DNA of 64,000 bases, taken from Atopsyche davidsoni (Eukaryota; Arthropoda; Insecta; Trichoptera; Hydrobiosidae). Each line of letters opens with the position of its first letter. Position 1 is the first letter of the stretch. The stretch lies in assembly GCA_022113835.1 (NCBI GenBank), contig JAILWY010000015.1:6672501-6736500 (forward strand). The letters are read 5' to 3'. A program made the translations under genes and the position numbers. Positions 10,541-20,489 of this stretch are shown piece by piece. A model generated the notes under the pieces. It worked only from the letters and a program-made list of their open reading frames with translations. It made no database searches and had not been told where the DNA came from.

Positions 10541-10800
10541 CCATCACGAAAACACCGGCCCAAGGTCACGGCGTGGACTCGTCCAACATTCCCATAAATC
10601 ATAAGCGAATTCACGAATGTAATAAACACATTACCTCCGGGCCGCCATCACGCGAAAGGAGCGGAATTCATTAGTTAATTGCAGAAACCGTTTTAATAAG
10701 CCGTTTTATTCGTGAATTCCATGATTAAGCAGGTATCTTCATCAGCCCCGGCCCGCCGCGGCCAGGCGGGACGAATCGGAGCTGCCAACTTTAATAAATA
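10541..10800. promoter_or_regulatory. possible conserved non-coding element with 12-bp inverted repeat
   Basis: GAATTCACGAAT at 10607-10618 is exactly repeated in reverse complement at 10708-10719. The 89-bp interval holds CATTAGTTAATTGC and TTTTAATAAG, which resemble homeodomain and Caudal/Hox sites. Adjacent GC-rich DNA includes CGGCCCGCCGCGGCC. The combination is unlike surrounding AT-rich DNA and suggests a regulatory element; conservation could not be tested. Confidence 0.3.
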
Positions 10801-10867
10801 TTAGTTTTGCTATCCAATCCGGTCTCTGAAAATATCTCAAGATGGAAATGAGCTGAAATAAAATACC

Positions 10868-10975
10868 AAGTGCCTCTCCTCAGAGGAGCTCATCCTGAAC
10901 CAGTGCTCATGGTTTTCTAAGGGGAAAATAGTGTAGTGGGCCCCCAAGTCTTTCGAACTCACGTCTCCCTTAAAT
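10868..10975 (-). mobile_element. R2 family, truncated 3' portion
   Basis: It begins with AGTGCCTCTCCTCAGAGG and continues through TCATGGTTTTCTAAGG and AAAATAGTGTAGTGGG, the reverse complement of the 3' end of the R2 copies at 2.7 and 40.3 kb. The remainder of R2 is absent, consistent with 5' truncation. Confidence 0.6.
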
Positions 10976-11636
10976 TTTACCTACCCCAATTCATTACTAT
11001 CCAAGTTAGAATTTTTATCCATCTAAAAACAGAATAAAATGCGTTGCTTTATATGAGTAATACAAATTAAATCAGGCTGCATAAAAATGGATAAAGATTA
11101 TCTCTTAATTATTCAGAGTTCGCTACCCCTGCCCTCGTTGCTGTAATGACGCAAAATTAATACTCTATTTTAATTTTAGCGAAGCCTTCCGCCCCCGAGT
11201 GGGAAACTACCCCCGGGAGCTTCACCCTCGCTGGTGGAAATCTGCACTATATGGCCTGAAAATTATGAAACAGGAATGCAAAAAACCTGTGATGCTGCAA
11301 GGATGGATAGGTGTCTACTTTTTCATGTTTCGCTGCAGTTTTTAAAAGTAATTTTTTTTTGTTTGTCGGGCTGATCCTAGTTTATTAAAAATATGCCTTT
11401 TTATTTAGATTTAATGATGCTTTATGTACTTAGAATAAAAATGACAAATTAATGTAGAATTTTCGAACATTTTCTAATGCTATCGTCACTTGGTGCATTG
11501 CGTGTACGATACTCGATAATACGCTCGAACGCAAAAACGCAATGTACTGCTCCATAGCGACTAAAACTCCACAAAATGGCGGACTCCACGATTCCCTCTC
11601 CGCGCCCTTCAGCCGCTTCGAATCAACTTTAACGCT

Positions 11637-11880
11637 AAAACAAATACCCGATACTCTTATTGGACACTCTCTTAGCATGTTACCAGCAATCTTCGTTCCA
11701 GATTATAAGAGTGCCAGCAGCGCGTAACGGTCACCATTTGGATAACATCATCTTTTAAAAATAATTTTCCATTTTGTATTCTTATAATCAACAATAAAAA
11801 AATACTTGATTACAAGTAGTTTTTGTTTTACTGAAATAACAAATACCCGATGCTCTGTTTGGACACCCTGTATTGTGAGT
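11637..11880. repeat. pair of ~33-bp direct repeats, possible DNA-transposon ends
   Basis: Related copies of ACAAATACCCGAT(A/G)CTCT followed by TTGGACAC lie at about 11638-11670 and 11839-11871, 200 bp apart. The second runs into CCCTGTA, like the TACAGGGTGTCC ends seen on some mariner-like elements. Same orientation, so this is not a simple TIR pair. Confidence 0.4.
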
Positions 11881-11999
11881 GAGTCTACCGGACTAAAAAT
11901 GCGGTGATAGCGATAATAACTAAATGATATTTCAATGGAACTATAGAGATGGCATACATTACACAGGAAGCAGCAAGCACGTGTCAGGGAGCAGCAAGT

Positions 12000-12140
12000 G
12001 ACAGACTGTTCGGAGTCACTTCCGCCCCTCGCCACCCTTCCACGTCAGCTCGATTTAATTCTTTTAAAACCCAGCGGTAATGAAGCGACCCCCGTTTATG
12101 ACGTCATTTGGGGCGCGCGGCACTAAACGGGGGAAGGGGT
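12000..12140. promoter_or_regulatory. GC-rich block with palindromic CRE inside an inverted repeat
   Basis: CCCCCGTTTA at 12089-12098 pairs with TAAACGGGGG at 12124-12133. Directly at the inner edge of the left arm lies ATGACGTCAT (12098-12107), a full palindromic CREB/ATF site, followed by GGGGCGCGCGG. It could be an old promoter or a cruciform-forming transposon end. No gene is seen beside it. Confidence 0.35.
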
Positions 12141-12339
12141 TGTTGCGATCATCCAATTTTCAAGATAATTTAAATGCAGTTTTCGGTTTGCTTGCTTGAT
12201 TGAGATGCTCCAGCGGCACGAGAGCAGATGCTGAGCAATTTTTAATTTGTTTTAATTATAATGTTTTAAGCAGATTCGATCGGGTAGGGGAGGCTTTTGC
12301 AATAATTAATGTTTTTTTATTTATTCAATGTGGTCAATA

Positions 12340-13046
12340 TCGAACCCCAGGGGTCGATTCCGCTCTGCAAGGGGTCGATGATAGCGAAAAATAAAATTGG
12401 GGGTCAATGAACTGTAAATGGGGGTCTACGAGAGTGGATCCCATTTAAGCAGGTCATCACCAAAATACCACAGTGGATTATCAATCCATACAGTTACATT
12501 GAAGAATCGGAAGTCATACTACAAGAAGAACTGATTGAAATAGGCACTAATGAAGAACTGAAAGTGCACTTTAGAAAGGGATATTAGCAATTTTGGCTTC
12601 AGAGAGACATACCTGCCATTTATCCTGCATTATGGACTATCGCAAGAAGGTTTTTGATAGCTTTACCCTCTTCATTTCTCGTGGGAAGAGGTTTCAGTGC
12701 GGTTGCCATTCTTCTTACAGAAAAAGAAATAGATTGGAAACCACTGAGCGAAGAGATTCAAAGTTAAATCTGACTTATTTGAAGTCGAATATTGAAAATT
12801 TTCTATCAAAGCATCAGACCCATCCCTCCCATTAAAAGTATTGATTTTTTTAGTGAATATCACTATATTTGCATTTTGTGTGTTTTTATTTATAAAGGTA
12901 TACAGTACCCCTGTTTAAAGGACTTCGGATATAACGGACAAAAATTCGGTCAAATGTAAAATTGAATATTATCAAGGCAGGGGGTCTACGAAAAACAGGA
13001 AAACTCGACAAGGGGTCGACGGGACAAAAAGTTTGGGAACTTGTGA
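12340..13046 (+). pseudogene. broken hAT transposase relic (ZBED5/SCAND3-like C-terminus)
   Basis: From about 12450 a plus-strand frame reads EELKVHFRKGY, a stop (TAG 12585-12587), QFWLQRDIPAIYPALW, then ALPSSFLVGRGFSAVAILLT. This is the hAT dimerisation region; the usual S(S)xxVERGFS motif has E changed to G. Around 12715-12730 the frame shifts, and the end (KRNRLETTERRDSKLNLTYL then KHQTHPSH) continues in another frame to a stop after 12835. The N-terminal BED finger and catalytic region are absent. Repeated GGGGTC(G/T)A words at 12350-12430 and 12980-13020, and AAGTTTGGGAACTTGTG near 13030, look like element ends. Not functional. Confidence 0.75.
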
Positions 13047-13049
13047 TTT

Positions 13050-15120
13050 AGAGTATACCCTGAGAATCAGGTTTGCTTAAGACTGTGATCAATTAATCTG
13101 CTTCATATTATTGAAATTCAAATGAAAAATTGACAGTAGATCTACAATATGCATTAATCGGCCGTGACACTGATGAGCTCGTTTATTGCTTGAATATGCA
13201 GTCCTGGATAGTCCAAGGCGCAAGTAAATCAGATTTTCTGCTCAAGGGATGCACTATCAATGCATATACAGGGTGATTTTAATAATATCACTAACTCGAG
13301 GATAATGCATATATTAATTGGTAATTCTAAGGTTTATTTTTTGTTTTTTTAATATATCGTAATAAATCGTACCCCTAACAATATACATTCCTCGAAGAGA
13401 AAATAGCTTGTTTCAGATAAAAATTATACTAGATGGTAAATAATTGTGTACGTGCTGTTTTCTCCAATGCTTTTTTGTACAGTAATCCAGGCTGGTAACA
13501 CAATAGCCAGAGGTCGAGTGAGTGTACATTCCGGGTCTGTAAGATGTATTGCCAAAGGAAAAATGAAAATCCATATTTCATAATGTGCGCAACTTATATT
13601 TGCACAAAAGTAACGAACAAAAACATTCCGCGCTGTGCTGCACAAGCACGAAAATAAAAAATACACGTAAAATGAACGAATTAATATGTGACGATATTTT
13701 GGTTGATTCATATTAATTTATATTTTATTTGTGTTGTTCATTATACCATGAAGCATCATTTATGAATTCATATCCAAGAATGTGGATCAAGTCTCTTTTT
13801 GGCAAAGACTATCATCACGTCAATTTGTATTTTTACAAGGAGTAATAAAACTTATTACGATAATTTTTTTTTACTAAAAATAAAGTTACAGCATTTTTCT
13901 TTCGGATTAAGGCTTAGCTTTCACAAAGAAATTTTATATCGTATTTCAGATTGACGAACAGATCGTACGAGCAATATGTGCAAGCGATATCGAAGACGAC
14001 GTGCTTCTCGCTTTCTCTTGCATATGAAACTTTGCAACAGAACGAGACAGGAAATGATAATGGAGTGAGTTCGCCATGTTCGTCAAAAACGCTCGCCAAT
14101 AACGCACGGCATAAATTTTACGAATTATACCGTCTTCCTTTTACTATACAGGACGCGTATAAATAATGTTGACTTTATCAAATTATATTCAGGAAAATAT
14201 ATTTTAAAATCTAATCGTCATATCTTATTTTTTAAGTAGAATTTTTTTTAGCACTGTACTTAATCTGTAATGTTTTTATCTCTACTACTGTTTTAATTAG
14301 AGAAATTTATGTAAAAACTGACATTTGCCTGAAAAAAAATAAATGATTGCCGTTTGGACTGTAAATATAATTTGACGGTTTTTATTTTCACTAAAACTAT
14401 ATTGAGTATTTTTTTGTAAAATCAAAAATTATTTTAATGTACAACCTGAAAAAACCTTCTGTCGTATATTCTTGTATAAGTGTGTAGAAATCTTATTTCG
14501 TATTTTTATCTTATTTATTTTTATTTTGAGTAAATTATGAAAAAATATTTCTAGTAATATTCTAAACGTTTCGCGCATTACTCTAGCTAAAAATAAAGCT
14601 TCAACCAAGTTCATAGATATGTAATTTTTTATGATGCAAATATCGAGAGCAAGTTTAGTAGATTGACAACTCATTTAATTTTTTTACAAGGCTTTGATTT
14701 GCGAGTACCCTGTGCCTGACTCGGAAGACATATTCTGTTCCACTACATCCAGAATTATAATATCCACATGTGAGTATCCATAGAAGTAAGGGTGGGTATC
14801 GGGCGTGTGTTTTTTGTCCTTGGAAAGTGTCCCCCGGGATCCATTATGCATGACGAATGTCCGTACGCAGCCCCTCTTCGAACCCCCTGGCTGCTAGATA
14901 AATCAGGACAAAGGGAAGTGGATGTGTGTCCGAAAGGTTAAAAGATGGAAATTATAAAGGTGTTCTTGATATTGTAGGAATACATAAAATGCTGCTTGAA
15001 TAATGCATGAATACTCGAGAAGAAAAATCTTTACATCAATAAAACCAACATATTTGCAAGAATCAATAATTTAACCACAATATTTTTTCGTAATAGTCAC
15101 GTAATTCTTGATAGAATATA
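13050..15120. other. AT-rich DNA with a GC-richer block
   Basis: No gene supported. TACAGGGTGATTTTAATAAT at 13268 resembles a single transposon end without a partner. A region open on both strands at 13914-14166 has a near-consensus acceptor (GTATTTCAG) just before it but no recognisable protein. 14755-14910 is a GC-richer block with CCCCCGGGATCC. Confidence 0.35.
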
Positions 15121-15123
15121 TCT

Positions 15124-15200
15124 TTACTAATATGCCTGATTATATTAGTAAGTAATATAAACCCGAATAGGTAATTAAAACGCAATTGATTGACATTCAA
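15124..15200. mobile_element. TIR-SINE remnant, internally deleted
   Basis: TTACTAATATG is followed almost at once by CCTGATTATATTAGTAAG, so the two inverted termini are nearly fused. Then come AATATAAACCCG and GATTGACATTCAATCC, the extra terminal segment of the family. The loosely similar flanks GAATATAT and AAATATAT may be a worn target duplication. Confidence 0.6.
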
Positions 15201-15759
15201 TCCACAAAATATATAAAAATTTAAATATTGTTTGTGCCTATGTAAAGTTTTCATAAAAAATTTAAAAAAGTTTTGGACGACCCACTCGCATATTACTGTG
15301 ATGAAAGTCACTTGCAAAAAAGAAATAATACGTTGAAGAGTTTTCAAAACAAAAACCAAAAAATCTGACTTTCAAAGACATTCATATTTTTACATAAATA
15401 TAAATAAACAAAAATGTTAACATAAAGCTTATTTTTTAATGCGCAGTATCAGTATCATAATTAAAAGCAACGTTTGCAATAAAAGTTTGTTTAAATATCA
15501 AACGATACCAGTTATTCTTTTTGATTATTGACGGCAGTCTATTATACCTTTTTTTATATTCTCACATAAATATGGAAATAATAACAGTGAATTTTTATTG
15601 TTGCTACATTTGAAATTAAATAAAAATCATAAGTAGGGTTTAAGGGTAAAGTTGTAACATTCAAATTCCTTTTTTATGTATATATTCTATAAAAAAATAT
15701 GTCTGTGTGTACTTCGTATAAAATGTGTTTTTATAGAAACTAGTGACGTACTTTCTCCA

Positions 15760-15925
15760 AGACTGCTTTTTGCTGACGTGACAAAAACGTTTCAAATAGG
15801 TCCCTGGCGATATGGGTGAGAGAGAGGGACGCCGCTAGACGACCTCGCTGCGCCAGAAAGAGATGAAAGATGTAGGCGCTCCTCTATGGCTCCTTAGCGA
15901 GGGGGTGCTCTCGTAAGACGGATTG
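15760..15925. other. GC-richer island
   Basis: A block with AGAGAGAGGGACGCCGCTAG and CTCCTTAGCGAGGGGGTGC. No coding frame or RNA fold recognised. Confidence 0.25.
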
Positions 15926-16229
15926 GTTTCAAAAATGTGTTTATAAACCGTTTAGATAATATTTTTGATTTTTTAAATAATACATTTTGGTGAAAATTTA
16001 TTGAATTTAGTAAATATATGTTTATATATATATGTATATACATTATACAAATATTTTTCCTGTATAACTCATATACATGTACACTACTACCCAGAGCCTT
16101 TTCAGCAAAAACACAACTTGCGCGCAGGATCAGGGGATGTCATATACTGTATTATAGCTATAGTCATAAGAACTATTGTTAATTACCAAATGAAAAAATA
16201 AAGAATCTTGAAATTTAATTCATTTTTTT

Positions 16230-16325
16230 GTAAAATATACAATGAGGCGTTAAGTCACCTGTTTTGGTCACATTTTTCGAAACAGTAAATACAGCATCCT
16301 ATAGCTGATTGTCCATTTCTTGAGC
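16230..16325 (+). pseudogene. short LINE C-terminal fragment
   Basis: A plus-strand frame gives FGHIFRNSKYSIL, stop, LIV, matching the YFxHIFRKSKYSILQLII signature at 4.6 kb. It breaks off after about 25 codons. Truncated at both ends. Confidence 0.6.
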
Positions 16326-16329
16326 ACAA

Positions 16330-18400
16330 ATTTATTTATTTTGATTCATATATTGTGGTTGCATAGAGCCATGTCAGGTTGCATAGATATACTAAAGAAA
16401 AAAAAAAATATTATTGCAACCGTTTAAGAACGATTTTAATATGTTGGCAATGACAAATGCGATTCATAAGGGCTGCCTTAGAACTACCCCACCGCCCACC
16501 CCCGGCACCGTGATTTTTTGTATAGAAACGTGGAAGTCCTTTCTATTTGGGGTTTCTATAAATACAAACTTGACGTTTGTGACTTCGCCTATGACAAATG
16601 ACAGCAATCACTTTAGTCGAGACGCCGTTTTAGAAAATGTCTTCTCATTCGATATTCTGAAAAATATCATACCATGATTAAAAAATATATTTACACTATT
16701 ATTCATCTCCTTACTTATTTACCAATATTTATATATTAATTCTAAGTTCCAAGTATACATCCAAGTTCACTTTGTAATACGTGAAGCTGAAATCGAAGAC
16801 AGACAGTAAACAAGCGTAATGGTGCAAGGGGCTAAATTAAGCTTCAAACATTGATTGATATTCGCATCTCAGATGTCAAAACAATATAGCAAGAGGCATC
16901 TATTATTATCTCCAACTTATTAAAAATAATAATTATACAGAATATTACAAAATAAATTCTCGATAGGACGCACGCCAAAAGCTCTCTTTGTATTGTTTTA
17001 AAATCGTTGTAAATACGCCACATTTATAAAAATAAAAATTATACTGTAAGTAAAAGTTGTTACGAATATTTTTTGAAATTATATATAAGTGCAAATCAAT
17101 ACGTGTTTATTGTGCTTTAACTTTTAAGACACTGGGATATTTTTGATACCACCTTGAAAAAATACTATTGCCACTGAAATAGAAGGCAGATAGTTTTTTT
17201 GTGCAATATAAGTTTTTTTACTGTCTCATGAGCTGTGGCTGAAAGGGTGAAAAGAAGACCGATAAGTTTGTTTTTTTTTCTTTCTTTTCTGTTTGCTTTT
17301 TTTCCTATCGCTTGTTTCCAAAAGGAAGTGATATTTATGACTGTAATTATTCCATATTGCCGCCCCGGCGCGTCGGGGATGACTTAATTGTTCTGCGCCG
17401 TCGGACGAGAAGCAAACCGGAAGATCTTTCCGCCACCTTCTGCTAATTGTTATCAAACTTTTTCGTCCCGGGACGAAGTAAAAGCTCGCGAATTGAAAAA
17501 GCTTCTGATTGAATTAGTGGACTTGCAAAAAGGGGGGTGTTAATTAAAACTGTTGAAGAATCTTTTTGTTATTTGATGATAATACGCATTGGCGTTATCA
17601 TTTTTTGGCATAAGACTTTTTAAGATCTCGCATATTTTTATTATTTAATCTGTTGACGAAGATTGTCAGGAATGATTTTTGCATTTTATTAAATATAAAT
17701 CCACTGGTTAAAGTTAAAAGCTAGCGAATTTGATGATGAGTCACATGCCACAACTAAACGTTCGCCAATTCTCTAATAGTGTTAATTGATTGTAACTTTT
17801 TAACCACGATAATGAAAACATTTTTAAATTAATACAAAAGACGCCTATTTCCGATTTTATTAGTCTAATTAAATTATACATTTTTTAAAATAATATTTAT
17901 TAATTATATTTAGATTTCACAGTCATTTCACAAATATTATTGATATTGAAAACATGGTTTCAAATTGATTTACATAAAACGATTTTTTTTTTTAATATTA
18001 GTCACTTTGATAACATAAAAATTGTTTTCTAATAAATGAAATATATAATATTTTGTAAATTATAGGTAAGGTAATACGTTGTTTTTTTTTGTAACACCAG
18101 AAGCAAAAATTGCAGTGGAAAAATGTACTAAAAAGAAAAAAATACAAAACAACTTGTTATATAAAGCACAGATTAAATTTTTTAACTGAAAGTATTTATT
18201 GAGTGTGTTTATGCTGTTTTAAGGTATTTGGATTGTAAAAAGAAAAAATATTGTTTTTTTTGCAATATTGAATTCTAATATTACTAATCATTTCATTGAA
18301 TCTTATTACAGGCATAAATATTCATTAAATATCAAAAATTTATATCACAGATCCTGAAAGGAAAAAATAAGGTTTTTTCGTTTATGTATTAAATATTAGT
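16330..18400. other. AT-rich DNA with one GC-rich island
   Basis: 17340-17470 holds CCGCCCCGGCGCGTCGGGG and CCGTCGGACGAG, with CTTAATTG between them. Frames at 16414-16677 and 17226-17456 show no known domain. The rest is AT-rich without recognisable features. Confidence 0.35.
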
Positions 18401-18403
18401 ATC

Positions 18404-18482
18404 TTGTCTGTCACGACACATGTCTGTCACACGTTTCTGGTACAAAAAACATCTGGATAGACACATGTCTGTCACGACAAGT
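18404..18482. repeat. short repeated ACATGT palindromes
   Basis: GACACATGTCTGTCAC occurs at about 18414-18429 and again at about 18460-18475, with CTTGTCTGTCACGACA and CACGACAAGTG at the two edges. Direct and inverted copies of an 8-16-bp word within 80 bp could form a hairpin or hold paired protein sites. Confidence 0.5.
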
Positions 18483-18484
18483 GT

Positions 18485-20350
18485 TTATCACGTAGGCTTC
18501 AGGCATGTAGCAACCTTTATAAGCGGATGTAGATTGTTTACTGCGGTGTATTTAGTTTAATGCCCGGTGTGCTCAGTCATGAGAGCTGAGAGAATGGCAT
18601 CTGTTTGTGCAATATTCTGGATTTTCCATCGGATTATTGGTTTTGGGAAATGAACAGGGTTTCGCCGCAAATGATAAAACACTATCACGAATTTCGTGGG
18701 AAATAATTCAACCACCTAGCTTGTTTCTAGGAAACCTTTGAACGTTTTAATCTATTCCGTGCTTTATAAAAAGCATTCATTATAAAGTTATCACATGAGT
18801 TAATAATACAGAGAAATTAATTACGACAATGTGATTATTTTCATGTAGATATTAGACTATAATTAAGTACAAAGTTTTATAAAAAAAAATGTTGCGTTGT
18901 TTTTATAAATATGCAGTATTATTATTGCGATTTTAAACAACACAATATTATCTCGCATTATATAATAATGCAATTAAAAAGTATTTTATGCATCACGTGG
19001 AGATCTTCAAAATTACAAATTTGGTAAAATAATTTTAAAAAAAAAATTTCATTTGTGTTTCACAAGTTTTAATTAATTTGAGTCTATCCCTAGATTGTAG
19101 TTTTTTTTTTTAAATCCATTTGATGTTTTTTCTCGTGTTTCAGCGACTGGCGGTTTAATTTATTTAGTGAGTACTTTACAACCGAGCGCCGTTGTTGGGC
19201 GGCGTCAATAAATTCAATTTTGTTCACGCGTGGGAAAAAAAATCACCCCGTGTGAAAAAAAACTTGAATCCGTGGGAGCGTATGTACGCAGACTGTACAA
19301 ATGTTTTTTTTTTTTTTTTTTGTAAGCCGATTTGTTTTTTTGCAGAGATTGTTTTTATTATATTTATGAAAAGTAACGTTTGAAAGTCATTGAATGTTAT
19401 TCGGAATTGAAAAACTTACTTGTAAGATATAAGTAAAGATTTAAGTAATTACTTTGTAACACCTTTGTACACCTTTTTCATTATTTGAAAAGTAAATTTT
19501 GAATAATATTTCAAGCAATTGCGATAAACTAAATAAATATTGTTAGATTTTTGAAACACTTTAAGAGTATAAAACTTATTTACACAACTTTTTTGCATAA
19601 ATTTTTTTTTTTTAAATACGGTGAAATATTTTATATGAAGTGTGATGACAATTTTAACATGTATTAATTTTTTGTTTTAAAAATATTAAAATAATTTATT
19701 AAGCCGCGTATTCGGGGTGCACAATTTCAGCAAAAGACCTGCTAACGGAGTAAGTAGTTCTCAGACGAAAAGCTTAAGATTTCCGAAATAGGGGTACCAT
19801 TTATTTTATATTATAAAAAAAGTTTGTGAGGATATTTCAATTGGAATTTTTTTATGATAAACATGACATGCATGTTTATGAAAGTTTTTATTTACGTGGA
19901 ATTAATAAAATATGATACAATAAATTAAACGACATTGTCAATTGCAGATATAGTGTTTTTCTATAATAATGTAAAAAAAATATTATTGAAAGAGTATTTA
20001 AAAAAACTTACCAGAAAATAAAAAGAACCCCAGTTGTTAAAATGAAAACGCTTACCTGAAAATAAAATACATATTAGATAAGAAAAATATTCTCAAATGG
20101 AACATGTAAAAGTACTACTTATATATAATATTTAATTATATCAAATAGAATATTTTAGATAGGTCAAGAAATATATAGTAGATTTAATAGTATTTAAATA
20201 AAATGAAGTTAAGCTCGACTAGGTCAATTGAGGAAGAATAAATATGAGGCATCAAAAAAGATTATTTTTGGTAAAAAAGGCTATAGGGCCATATATTTTT
20301 ATGAAAAATATGACATTTTTTTAATTATGTAAAAATAACTTTTCTTCACA
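18485..20350. other. AT-rich intergenic DNA
   Basis: No feature supported, apart from a run of 18 T at about 19304-19321 that inflates a spurious frame. Confidence 0.45.
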
Positions 20351-20351
20351 G

Positions 20352-20487
20352 AATTTATAACAAAACTGGCACCCCTACGTTGGTGCATCCATTTTTAATA
20401 GCCTTATTATGTATTCAATGCCTGCAGCCGTGGGTTAAAGGGGTTGATCTGCCAAGGAATTTCAGGATCTTCCTGAACTACCCGCAG
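20352..20487 (+). CDS. candidate internal exon of an unknown protein
   Basis: The left edge is a good acceptor (TTTTCTTCACAG|AA, preceded by pyrimidines) and the right edge a good donor (CCCGCAG|GTGAGAAT). The 136 bp between are open in one frame (one leading base plus 45 codons), including LVHPFLIALLCIQCLQPWVK and DLPRNFRIFLNYPQ. The hydrophobic stretch could be part of a signal or membrane segment. I do not recognise a family, and no neighbouring exon in the same gene is visible. Chance is possible, because the frame also stays open past the donor to 20565. Confidence 0.25.
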
Positions 20488-20489
20488 GT

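Noticed and set aside
13268..13290. Mariner-like element end (TACAGGGTGATT)
   Set aside because: Only one end is visible, with no inverted partner or coding remnant within a plausible distance.
13914..14166. Bidirectionally open region as a coding exon
   Set aside because: There is an acceptor-like GTATTTCAG, but neither translation resembles a known protein and no donor was found in phase.
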